Shown piece after piece: positions 54,246-61,834 of a DNA stretch of 64,000 nucleotides. Source of the DNA: Nostoc sp. TCL26-01 (GTDB lineage Bacteria > Cyanobacteriota > Cyanobacteriia > Cyanobacteriales > Nostocaceae); contig NZ_CP040297.1 of assembly GCF_013393945.1 (NCBI RefSeq), forward strand, positions 6,352,809-6,416,808, given 5' to 3'. Below the pieces are notes generated by a model that was not told where the DNA came from, did not search any database, and saw only the letters and a list, made by a program, of their open reading frames with translations. The translations under genes and the position numbers were made by a program. Every line of letters starts with the position of its first letter. Position 1 is the stretch's first letter.

Positions 54246-55217
54246 ATGACTTCAGTTGTTTCCAGTGCCACCCGCACAATTCGTATAGGTTCTCGTAAAA
54301 GTCAACTTGCTCTAGTCCAGACCTACTGGGTGAGAGAGCAACTACAAAATAGTTTTCCAGATATCAATTTTGAAGTCCACACCATGTCTACCCAAGGCGA
54401 CAAAATCCTGGATGTAGCACTAGCCAAAATTGGTGACAAAGGACTGTTTACTAAAGAACTCGAAGTAGGAATGCTCTCTCAAGAAATTGACTTTGCGGTG
54501 CATTCTCTCAAAGATTTACCGACTAACTTACCAGAAGGGTTAACACTAGCGGCGATTACAGAACGGGAAAACCCAGCCGATGCGCTAGTGGTGCATGAAA
54601 AATTTAAAGATCAGCAAATTGATACTCTCCCCCCAGGCGCAGTCATCGGCACATCATCTTTGCGACGCTTGGCCCAGTTACGTAATCAATTCCCTCATTT
54701 AACATTTAAAGATGTGCGGGGAAATTTGAATACACGATTAGCAAAACTGGATGCTGGCGAATATGATGCCCTCATTTTAGCAGCTGCGGGATTGCAACGT
54801 TTGGGTATGGGCGATCGCATCCACCAAGTTTTACCTAAAGAAGTTTCTCTGCACGCCGTCGGACAAGGTGCATTAGGGATAGAATGCCGTGCTGATGATA
54901 TCGAACTAATATCTATACTCAAGGCCATTGAACACCCCCAAACCCGCGATCGCTGTTTGGCAGAACGTTCTTTCTTACGGAGTTTGGAAGGTGGTTGTCA
55001 AGTACCTATTGGTGTAAATACAGAGATCAACGGTAATGAGTTAACACTCACAGGCGTTGTCGCTAGCGTAGATGGGCAGAACTTAGTCAAAGATACTATT
55101 GTTGGTCATGTTAATGATGCCGAAGCGATCGGTATACAATTAGCACAACGTCTGCGGGAACAAGGAGCGCAAGAGATTTTAGATATTATCTTTACAGAAA
55201 TCCAACGTGGTTCTTAA
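54246..55217 (+). CDS. hemC: Hydroxymethylbilane synthase (porphobilinogen deaminase)
   Basis: This enzyme joins four porphobilinogen units into hydroxymethylbilane in heme and chlorophyll synthesis. The 323-residue protein has IRIGSRKSQLALVQTYWVRE near the start, EVHTMSTQGDKILD, the conserved LKDLPTNLPEGL, the arginine-rich GTSSLRRLAQL, DVRGNLNTRLAKLD, and the dipyrromethane-cofactor Cys in LEGGCQVPIGV. The length is normal. It stands alone, with the oxidase operon upstream. No regulatory site was recognised. Confidence 0.96.
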   Translation: MTSVVSSATRTIRIGSRKSQLALVQTYWVREQLQNSFPDINFEVHTMSTQGDKILDVALAKIGDKGLFTKELEVGMLSQEIDFAVHSLKDLPTNLPEGLTLAAITERENPADALVVHEKFKDQQIDTLPPGAVIGTSSLRRLAQLRNQFPHLTFKDVRGNLNTRLAKLDAGEYDALILAAAGLQRLGMGDRIHQVLPKEVSLHAVGQGALGIECRADDIELISILKAIEHPQTRDRCLAERSFLRSLEGGCQVPIGVNTEINGNELTLTGVVASVDGQNLVKDTIVGHVNDAEAIGIQLAQRLREQGAQEILDIIFTEIQRGS

Positions 55218-55386
55218 GCAATGCTGGTAATTCGTAATTCGTAATTTGTAAGCAACAGAAAATTGCGGATGATGAGAGCGGATTATGAATTATACTGTCG
55301 ATGAATACAACTTCTGGATTCACTCTTGAGCAACCTTTTTCCAAAGCCATCATACTAAAAAATAGTCGAAAAAAATAGTAAAAGAT

Positions 55387-55405
55387 GTAACTTATAATTA
55401 GTTAC
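55387..55405. promoter_or_regulatory. Short inverted repeat upstream of glgA
   Basis: gtaact and agttac (55387-55392 and 55400-55405) are separated by 7 bases, with an AT-rich centre. The repeat lies about 45 bases before the glgA ATG. It could be an operator or chance. Confidence 0.3.
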
Positions 55406-55450
55406 GAATTGCGAATTGTTTTAGGCAGAACCGGGGACATAAAAATTACC

Positions 55451-56899
55451 ATGCGGATTCTATTTGTGGCAGCAGAAGCAGCACCCGTAGCAAAGGTTGG
55501 GGGAATGGGTGATGTTGTCGGCGCATTACCCAAAGTCTTGAGACAAATGGGGCATGATGTGCGCATATTCATGCCTTACTACGGTTTTTTGCCAGATAAA
55601 ATGGAGATACCTCAAGACCCAGTCTGGCGCGGATATGCCATGTTTCAGGACTTTGCCGTGTATGAAACGGTTCTGCCTGGTACTGATGTACCGTTGTATT
55701 TATTTGGACATCCTGTCTTCAATCCCCGGCGGATCTACTCAGGAGAAGATGAAGACTGGCGCTTCACATTTTTTGCTAATGGTGCGGCTGAGTTTTGCTG
55801 GAATTACTGGAAGCCAGAAATTATTCACTGTCACGATTGGCACACTGGCATGATTCCCGTGTGGATGAACCAATCACCAGATATCACTACAGTCTTTACT
55901 ATTCACAACTTGGCTTATCAAGGGCCTTGGCGTTGGTATTTGGATAAAATTACTTGGTGTCCTTGGTATATGCAGGGACATAACACAATGGCCGCAGCCG
56001 TCCAGTTTGCTGATAGGGTAAATACCGTTTCCCCGACCTACGCCGAGCAAATCAAGACACCCACTTACGGTGAAACCATAGAAGGTTTGCTATCTTTCAT
56101 TAGTGGTAAATTATCTGGGATTGTCAACGGGATAGATACGGAAGTTTATGACCCGACTGTTGACAAATATATTGCTCAAGCTTTTACCAGCGATAGCTTA
56201 GATAAACGCAAAGCCAATAAAGTCGCCTTGCAAGAAGAAGTAGGACTAGAAGTCAACAGCAATGCCTTTTTAATTGGCATGGTAACTCGCCTAGTCGAAC
56301 AAAAGGGTTTAGATTTAGTCATCCAAATCCTCGATCGCTTCATGGCTTATACTGATGCCCAGTTTATCTTATTGGGAACAGGCGATCGCTACTACGAAAG
56401 CCAAATGTGGCAATTAGCCTCCCGCTACCCCGGACGGATGGCAACTTATCTACTTTACAACGATGCCTTGTCCCGACGGATTTACGCTGGTTCTGATGCC
56501 TTCTTAATGCCTAGTCGCTTTGAACCATGCGGTATCAGTCAAATGATGGCATTGCGCTACGGTTGTGTACCCATCGTTCGCCGCACAGGTGGCTTAGTAG
56601 ACACTGTATCCCATTATGACCCGATGAACAACGCTGGGACAGGCTATTGTTTTGACCGCTACGAACCCCTAGACTTGTTTACCTGCATGATTCGCGCTTG
56701 GGAAGGCTTCCGATTTAAACCCCAATGGCAAGAACTACAAAAACGCGGTATGAGTCAAGACTTTAGCTGGTACAAATCTGCTAGAGAGTACGATAAATTA
56801 TATCGGTCAATGTACGGCTTACCCGAACCAGAAGAACAAGCGACACCACAGCCAGAGTTAACACCAACCGATAATTTGCCCGTTTACAGCCAGACCTGA
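55451..56899 (+). CDS. glgA: Glycogen synthase
   Basis: This enzyme extends glycogen chains using ADP-glucose. The start is placed at 55451 (MRILFVAAEAAP), where the family N-terminus begins; the frame extends 14 codons upstream without support. The ADP-glucose motif KVGGMGDVVG is at residues 14-23. The GT5 domains include HCHDWHTGMIPVW, TIHNLAYQGPW, and near the C-terminus SRFEPCGISQMMALRYG and RRTGGLVDTV. The length is 482 residues. It is closest in wording to the GlgA1-type enzymes of other cyanobacteria. It stands alone; a long hairpin follows. Confidence 0.96.
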   Translation: MRILFVAAEAAPVAKVGGMGDVVGALPKVLRQMGHDVRIFMPYYGFLPDKMEIPQDPVWRGYAMFQDFAVYETVLPGTDVPLYLFGHPVFNPRRIYSGEDEDWRFTFFANGAAEFCWNYWKPEIIHCHDWHTGMIPVWMNQSPDITTVFTIHNLAYQGPWRWYLDKITWCPWYMQGHNTMAAAVQFADRVNTVSPTYAEQIKTPTYGETIEGLLSFISGKLSGIVNGIDTEVYDPTVDKYIAQAFTSDSLDKRKANKVALQEEVGLEVNSNAFLIGMVTRLVEQKGLDLVIQILDRFMAYTDAQFILLGTGDRYYESQMWQLASRYPGRMATYLLYNDALSRRIYAGSDAFLMPSRFEPCGISQMMALRYGCVPIVRRTGGLVDTVSHYDPMNNAGTGYCFDRYEPLDLFTCMIRAWEGFRFKPQWQELQKRGMSQDFSWYKSAREYDKLYRSMYGLPEPEEQATPQPELTPTDNLPVYSQT

Positions 56900-56974
56900 G
56901 TACTTTGTGATACTCTTCGATGTGCATTAATCTCTGTTGCATAAACAGTGTAAAGGTTAAAACCTGGAATTTTT

Positions 56975-57003
56975 GTACAGATGTTGCAGTGCAAAGTCTC
57001 TAC
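56975..57003. repeat. Degenerate copy of the gtagagacgttgca palindrome
   Basis: This copy reads gtacagatgttgca then gtgcaaagtctctac, with about four changes from the consensus. It lies between glgA and its hairpin. Confidence 0.65.
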
Positions 57004-57042
57004 ATTCATCTTCGGAGATGTCTCATACATCATTTCTCATCT

Positions 57043-57085
57043 ACATTCCGGAGATATTAAATCCGCTTTAATATCTCCGGAATGT
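57043..57085. terminator. Long perfect hairpin after glgA
   Basis: The 19-base arms (acattccggagatattaaa at 57043-57061 and its exact complement at 57067-57085) enclose a 5-base loop. There is no T run. It lies 144 bases after the glgA stop and 69 bases from the convergent tRNA-Pro. It may end the glgA transcript or act as an mRNA-stabilising hairpin. Confidence 0.6.
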
Positions 57086-57103
57086 GGTGTAGATTAAGAA
57101 TGC

Positions 57104-57139
57104 AAAAAACCTGCCAGTCTTTGAGCAAGACTAGCAGGT
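57104..57139 (-). terminator. Rho-independent terminator for tRNA-Pro
   Basis: On the minus strand, cctgctagtctt pairs with aagactggcagg (one mismatch) around a short loop, followed by six T. It lies 15 bases after the tRNA 3' end. Confidence 0.88.
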
Positions 57140-57153
57140 AGGGATTTTATTAA

Positions 57154-57227
57154 TCGGAGCGGCGGGATTCGAACCCACGACCTCCACTACCCCAAAGTGG
57201 CGCGCTACCAAGCTGCGCTACGCCCCG
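57154..57227 (-). tRNA. tRNA-Pro, anticodon GGG
   Basis: The minus strand forms a full cloverleaf: acceptor cggggcg / cgctccg with one G-T pair, D-arm gcgc-agcttggtag-cgcg, anticodon stem ccact / agtgg with loop ttggggt (anticodon GGG), and T-arm gtggg-ttcgaat-cccgc. The discriminator is A and CCA is not encoded. The length is 74 bases. A terminator follows. Confidence 0.95.
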
Positions 57228-57277
57228 GTCAGAATTATCATCATATCGCAAATTTAGGGGAGAATCAAGGGGAGATT

Positions 57278-57643
57278 TCAAAAAACTTTCAGTGTCTCGG
57301 CTGCTTGCAATAGACTAGGGACAGCAGCAGCTGACCATGCACCTTCAGCACCACGCCCTGTATTTAAGATGAAACGGAGGTTATATTCATGAGGATAGCC
57401 GGCTACCTCCATCCAGAGTAAATCGCTTTCTGCCTCACAAGCAATTTTTTCTTCATCCATTAATTCCGATGTAAGTTGCTGCATCGTGTTTGCTAGCTTG
57501 GCTAATAAACGACAAAAATCATCTAACTCAGCCTCGGTTAACTCAATAGCCCAGTCATCAGTACCCACTAAACCCTTAAATTTGGGTGCATTGGGGTTCC
57601 AACCAATTCGCCAGCCAGCACCGCTTTTAATAAGACGTTCCAT
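57278..57643 (-). CDS. DUF1818 family protein
   Basis: The 121-residue protein has the DUF1818 pattern MERLIKSGAGWRIGWNPNAP, then KGLVGTDDWAIELTEAELDDF and DLLWMEVAGYPHEYNLRFIL. It lies in a short same-strand run with a secreted protein and rpoZ. The family is confined to cyanobacteria and plants; no function is assigned. It has no signal or membrane segment. The start at 57643 is clear. Confidence 0.85.
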   Translation of the reverse strand: MERLIKSGAGWRIGWNPNAPKFKGLVGTDDWAIELTEAELDDFCRLLAKLANTMQQLTSELMDEEKIACEAESDLLWMEVAGYPHEYNLRFILNTGRGAEGAWSAAAVPSLLQAAETLKVF

Positions 57644-57666
57644 TGCGTTGATGATGTGGGGGTTAT

Positions 57667-58185
57667 TTATTTAAGTAAATCAGCGCCTCCTGTCTGGGGT
57701 GTTTGTCGGATGTTAGTGCGGGTGGTTGGTGTGGGGTTAAATAGATTGGTTAAAACTTGTACTAGGGCATTGCGTTGAGTGCGGGTGAGACGGGAAATAG
57801 CAGTGCGATCGCCATCTATCGGATTTTGCCGTAATGTATCATTACCTGGATAGGTATTTTCGTAAATAATTTCGTTCGCATTCAGGTAGTCAGCTAAAGT
57901 CAGCTTCCAATCTAGGCGATAATTAGGGGCGCGTTCTTTGACATATACGTGATATCGAATTAGACGACCTGCCAAGGTATTAGTATCAGCGACTTTCCCT
58001 GTTTCTTTATTGATGTATTGGTTTTCTTTGGGAAAGTCGGGTAATTGTTGATATACCTGCTGCCAAACTTCACCTGTACTAATTCTTTGTGCTACAGCAG
58101 GTTGGATGCTAGACAAATTACCAGCAACGCCAATAATGATCCCCGCTACCGCAAAGGTTGTGATTAATGCTGAGTTAAACTTCAC
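57667..58185 (-). CDS. Secreted hypothetical protein
   Basis: The 172-residue protein has a signal peptide (about residues 1-32, cut after PAVAQ). The mature part begins RISTGEVWQQVYQQLPDFP and contains TLAGRLIRYHVYVKERAPNY and DWKLTLADYLNANEIIYENTYPG. The C-terminal tail is Thr/Pro/Gln-rich. I do not recognise the family but the layout looks like a conserved cyanobacterial periplasmic protein. It ends 23 bases before the DUF1818 gene, so the two are probably cotranscribed, with rpoZ upstream on the same strand. Confidence 0.7.
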   Translation of the reverse strand: MKFNSALITTFAVAGIIIGVAGNLSSIQPAVAQRISTGEVWQQVYQQLPDFPKENQYINKETGKVADTNTLAGRLIRYHVYVKERAPNYRLDWKLTLADYLNANEIIYENTYPGNDTLRQNPIDGDRTAISRLTRTQRNALVQVLTNLFNPTPTTRTNIRQTPQTGGADLLK

Positions 58186-58292
58186 GACTTTAAATTTGAG
58201 GCTTTTGGTTTATCTAAAAAAGATTCTGAGGTGAAAGTGCAGAGTTAACAGATACACACTCAGAACTCAGCACTCTCAACTCAGCACTATTT

Positions 58293-58529
58293 TTATAATT
58301 CGCCGATGATTTCTGGTTGTGTCAGTTCATCAGACATCTCAATAATTGCTCTGAGTACTGGCTTCATCATCGCATCTTCGGCACTTTCAAACTCTTCGTA
58401 ACGCCGACGTTTAGCACGATTTGCCACCTGAACCGTAATGCGGTAGCGATTTGAAGCTGCGCTAATCAAATCTTCAGCACGGTGCATAATTTGAGACTGA
58501 GTTGTCTCGAACTTAGAACGCTTGAGCAT
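58293..58529 (-). CDS. rpoZ: RNA polymerase omega subunit
   Basis: The 78-residue protein starts MLKRSKFETTQSQIMHRAED and continues LISAASNRYRITVQVANRAKRRR, which is the cyanobacterial omega pattern; it ends in an acidic ELTQPEIIGEL. It binds the beta' subunit and helps assemble RNA polymerase and recruit the sigma factor. It is the likely promoter-proximal gene of the rpoZ, secreted protein, DUF1818 run. The gap to the next gene holds actcagc heptamers. Confidence 0.93.
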   Translation of the reverse strand: MLKRSKFETTQSQIMHRAEDLISAASNRYRITVQVANRAKRRRYEEFESAEDAMMKPVLRAIIEMSDELTQPEIIGEL

Positions 58530-58574
58530 AGCAATTGGCTCTTGGGGACATACTTAGTTTAGCAGGAGGGGAAT

Positions 58575-58695
58575 GGGGAATGGGGAACAGGGAACAGGCA
58601 ATAGGCAATAGGCAATAGGGAAGGAAGAGTCATTGGTCATTAGTCATTAGTCATTAGTCATTGGTCATCCGACTTCTACTCAGCACTCCCTCACT
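58575..58695. repeat. Heptamer repeats running into the end of the GH13 gene
   Basis: Units gggaatg/gggaaca, ggcaata, and tcattag/tcattgg fill the rpoZ-amylase gap. The last segment, actcagcactccctcactcc (58677-58696), encodes on the minus strand the last residues (GVREC) and stop of the amylase. Confidence 0.85.
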
Positions 58696-60149
58696 CCAAT
58701 AATGCAGCCAGTACGAGGAGGTAGATTTAGGGAGAGTTGTTTTGTTTCGCCTGGACTGTGCCAGTTAAATTCTGCTGTGCCATATAATAGCTGATTGGGT
58801 TGAGTTTGGAAACTATCAACATTTATATCAGCTTGGGCTGGTGCTGTACCGACATTGACGGCGATGATTAGTTCTTCTGTGCCTAATGTACGGGCAAAAA
58901 TGTACAATGCTCCTTGAGCTAATAAAACTTGGTATTCACCTGTGCGTAAAGCTGGATAGGTGTGACGGAGGGCAATTAATTGGCGGTGAGTCTGGTAAAT
59001 TTCCTTGTCCCAGTTCGCTTCTAAAGGGAAACCCCTGCGGGAATCTGGGTCTATTGCTCCTGGTAAACCCACTTCATCACCATAATAGATACTGGGTGCG
59101 CCGGGAAATGTGAGTAAGAGTAGGGTTGCCAATTCGACACTGGCTGGGTCACCACCTGCGATAGTAATTAATCTAGCTGTATCGTGACTTGCTAGTAGGT
59201 TGAGTTGGGTTAGCTGAATTTCCCAGGGATATAGTTGCAATAGTGCTTGAATCTTGGCAGCGTACTCAGCAGCAAATAGGGGTGGGTATGGTTGATAATC
59301 ACGGCTTTGGACTTGTTCTAAGACTACGCGATCGCCTGCTGTAAAGGCAATGGTCGGCCCGGCAAACAAATAGTTCATCACGCCGTCAAATTGTGTCCCA
59401 TCCAGCCATTCGCGGGAATCTCCCCAGACTTCACCCACAATATAAGCATCAGGATTGATGGCTTTGACTCGCTCTCGAAATTCTTGCCAAAAACCAGGGG
59501 TTTTAATTTCAAATGGTACATCTAACCGCCAGCCATCGATGCCGAGTTTTAGCCAATATTCGGCAATTTCCATGATGTATTCTTTCACTTCTGGGTTGTC
59601 GTGGTTAAATGCAGGCAAAGCCCGATTATCTGCCCAGCCTACATAATTTGCTGGTAAATCACCAGTGTAAGGTGCAAGTGGCCAGCCTGTAATTTTAAAC
59701 CAATTCACCCAAGGCGAATAAGGGCCATTTTCTAAAACGTCGTGGAAAAAGAAAAATCCCCGGCTGGAATGGTTAAATACTCCATCTAATACTACTTTAA
59801 TGTTGCGTTGATGGGCTGCTTCTAGTAGTTCTGCAAAAGCGGCATTACCCCCCAACATGGGATCAACTTGATAATAGTCGTGGGTATGATAGCGGTGATT
59901 ACTGGCAGATTGAAATATGGGTGTAAAGTAAATGGCATTGATGCCTAAATCTTCGATGTAGTCCAACTGTTCCACAATGCCCCACAAATCACCACCTTTG
60001 TAACCTTGGAGTGTCGGCATAGCATCCCAATCTTCCCAACGTGCCTCATGCAATAAGCGTTTGCGGGGTTGCTTGCTTCTGGCAAAACGATCTGGAAAGA
60101 TTTGATAGAAAACCGCGTGTTTAACCCAGTCTGGTGTTTGAATTTGCAT
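58680..60149 (-). CDS. Alpha-amylase family enzyme (GH13, neopullulanase/cyclomaltodextrinase-like)
   Basis: This cytosolic enzyme should hydrolyse alpha-1,4-glucan or maltodextrin. The 489-residue protein starts WVKHAVFYQIFPDRFARS at residue 8. It has the four GH13 regions: DGVFNHSSRG (I), DGWRLDVPFE with the nucleophile Asp (II), GEVWGDSREW with the acid/base Glu (III), and LLASHDTARL with the transition-state Asp (IV). It lacks the N-terminal beta domain of full neopullulanases and has no signal peptide. The C-terminus is repeat-altered. It lies on the opposite strand from the glgA gene 1.8 kb away; both act on storage glucan. Confidence 0.93.
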   Translation of the reverse strand: MQIQTPDWVKHAVFYQIFPDRFARSKQPRKRLLHEARWEDWDAMPTLQGYKGGDLWGIVEQLDYIEDLGINAIYFTPIFQSASNHRYHTHDYYQVDPMLGGNAAFAELLEAAHQRNIKVVLDGVFNHSSRGFFFFHDVLENGPYSPWVNWFKITGWPLAPYTGDLPANYVGWADNRALPAFNHDNPEVKEYIMEIAEYWLKLGIDGWRLDVPFEIKTPGFWQEFRERVKAINPDAYIVGEVWGDSREWLDGTQFDGVMNYLFAGPTIAFTAGDRVVLEQVQSRDYQPYPPLFAAEYAAKIQALLQLYPWEIQLTQLNLLASHDTARLITIAGGDPASVELATLLLLTFPGAPSIYYGDEVGLPGAIDPDSRRGFPLEANWDKEIYQTHRQLIALRHTYPALRTGEYQVLLAQGALYIFARTLGTEELIIAVNVGTAPAQADINVDSFQTQPNQLLYGTAEFNWHSPGETKQLSLNLPPRTGCIIGVREC

Positions 60150-60416
60150 GAATTCCCTTTTGTTGCTTCAGGAGTAAACTACCCACACTGACCCGAAGCG
60201 GTTACAGTGTGGGCTTTTAGTAGCCCTGAACTGTCTGTACTGAGTTCACAGCATAAACAGTTCGAGCCTCTGGGTGAGTTTACAAGAGTCACCCCGATAG
60301 CAGATATATTCCTACTGCCGTTAGACAAAACGATAGGCTGGAATCAAGTAGGCGATAAGCGAAGCTTAAGCCTTCGGCTATTGCAACAGTACTAAAGTTC
60401 TGAAAACCTGATTTTA
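60150..60416. other. Gap with no clear feature
   Basis: The region has an ATG-free, low-scoring plus-strand frame and one short palindrome near the amylase start (ccgaagcggttacagtgtgg). No gene is believed here. Confidence 0.3.
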
Positions 60417-60857
60417 CTATCCCAATTCATCCCAAGATCGCTCTAACGGCTCAATTGGTATATCTGGATCAATCTCGATGATGGTGATTTTAGCATTCTC
60501 GACTACAAGATTGCCCATAACTGTATTTTGCAGTGCTTCAAACTTCGATTCTTCTTCAGCAATGCGTTCGTAGTGCAAAATTACATGGTAATGCTTGGCA
60601 ATTGGTTCTCCAGAGTTTGATCGCTCTACTGTACGCCAATCTATATCTTGTTGTTCTTCTGCTATTTGGCGATACTCATCGGCTAGTTGTTCTAAGGCGA
60701 TCGCAATCGCGTGTTCTTTGGTTTGACCGTAGGATTGTATATTTTCTTTAGGAGAATCGCTCAGAGACGATGATAACTGGCAAATATACTGTCCATTGTC
60801 TTGGGGTAGGAGTGCGATCGTAATAGTTCCAGTGATGTCGGGGTTCGCATCATTCAT
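60417..60857 (-). CDS. Hypothetical protein, probably soluble
   Basis: The 146-residue acidic protein begins MNDANPDITGTITIALLPQD and has YGQTKEHAIAIALEQLADEYRQ, a helix rich in Glu and Gln, then KHYHVILHYERIAEEESKFEALQ. It ends in IEIDPDIPIEPLERSWDELG. I do not recognise the family. No signal or membrane segment is present. It has a standard ATG and lies next to the NACHT pseudogene on the same strand, without a shared boundary. Confidence 0.65.
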   Translation of the reverse strand: MNDANPDITGTITIALLPQDNGQYICQLSSSLSDSPKENIQSYGQTKEHAIAIALEQLADEYRQIAEEQQDIDWRTVERSNSGEPIAKHYHVILHYERIAEEESKFEALQNTVMGNLVVENAKITIIEIDPDIPIEPLERSWDELG

Positions 60858-60919
60858 ATTAACCGCGCTGGGAAATATTTAAAGGATATGCTTACGTTCA
60901 ATTGTAAGCGATCGCTCTA

Positions 60920-61313
60920 TTAGGCTGTTTCACGTTTGCGTTTTTCAATTTCGGCGATCGGTAGTAGTAGAGTTTCTTCGATTTCTTGGCGTACTTTTTC
61001 CCTAACATTGCAAACGCTATTTAGGCAATCAATTAAAAGTTTATTTGCATCATAGAAAATAATGCTTCAATGAATAAGCAAACTTACGTCCATCGTCTAC
61101 AAACTCTCGTAATTTAATCAAGGCTGGAATTCGATGTGCTTGTAAATTGCCAGCATTACATTCCGTAACTATTCGCTGCAAATAAGTGGTCTTCCCTGAA
61201 CCTGGTTTACCCACTACCATGAGATTTGTATTTTTCGCCAGCACTTCTAGCCCTGATACCCGTTGCAGTTTTCTGCCTAATACCAATTCACTAAAAATCT
61301 GATACAGATCCAA
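60920..61313 (-). pseudogene. NACHT NTPase remnant: Walker A part joined to C-terminal tail
   Basis: The first 87 codons (61313 to 61050) encode RVSGLEVLAKNTNLMVVGKP and GSGKTTYLQRIVTECNAGN, the Walker A region of a NACHT-type NTPase. After a stop, another frame (down to 60920) encodes the typical end of the same family: LIDCLNSVCNVREKVRQEIE and ETLLLPIAEIEKRKRETA. The Walker B, sensor and repeat sections, normally several hundred residues, are missing, and so is the N-terminal part. The gene was deleted internally and truncated upstream, where repetitive DNA begins at about 61350. NACHT proteins include anti-phage and conflict-type NTPases. Confidence 0.82.
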
Positions 61314-61834
61314 ACACGGAAACCCTTGTAGAACAAGGCTTTCTTAATTTTGAATTTTGCGGAAAGTTCTGTAGGCGGGTTTCCCGCCGTAGGAACGCCA
61401 CTTGCTATAAGCCGGGAAACCCGACGGCAGTTGCTACAAGTCGGCAAAGCCGCCCAATGCACTGCCTCTCCAACGCAGTGGCTCAACTTTTCAAGACGAA
61501 TTTTGAATTGGTATAACTACGACGGGTACAGGAGATACGCCAATAATATTTGCTCAAATATTCAACAGCATATGTGCTTGGAAAGGCATTTTCTAGCTCC
61601 CATTTATCTGCGATTGACTAACTACTGCATCATGTCCATTGATTTCTTTGCCAGCTTGTAAGGACATTTTTTAAGCTTATTTTTAATGCGGTCATAGTCA
61701 ATCATGCTGTTAGTATTGTGAGTATCTCCCAGCAAAATCGTGATAAATTCGTGATAATTCTCGATAGATTAATGCGGTTTGCTCTCAGATTTTGAGAAAT
61801 AAATAACTATCAATTTACTTCTAGATGATCAAGA
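61314..61834. repeat. Gene-free stretch with repeats beside the NACHT remnant
   Basis: Around 61368-61490 lies a repeat block with gtaggcgggtttcccgccg, caacgcc and gcaaagccg units, closely like the block near 470-750. Frames passing through it are not believed. The remainder to 61834 is the upstream region of the amine oxidase gene and has no recognisable feature. Confidence 0.6.

Noticed and set aside
61350..61661. 103-codon plus-strand frame
   Set aside because: It begins inside the repeat block shared with 470-750 and has no protein-like conservation.
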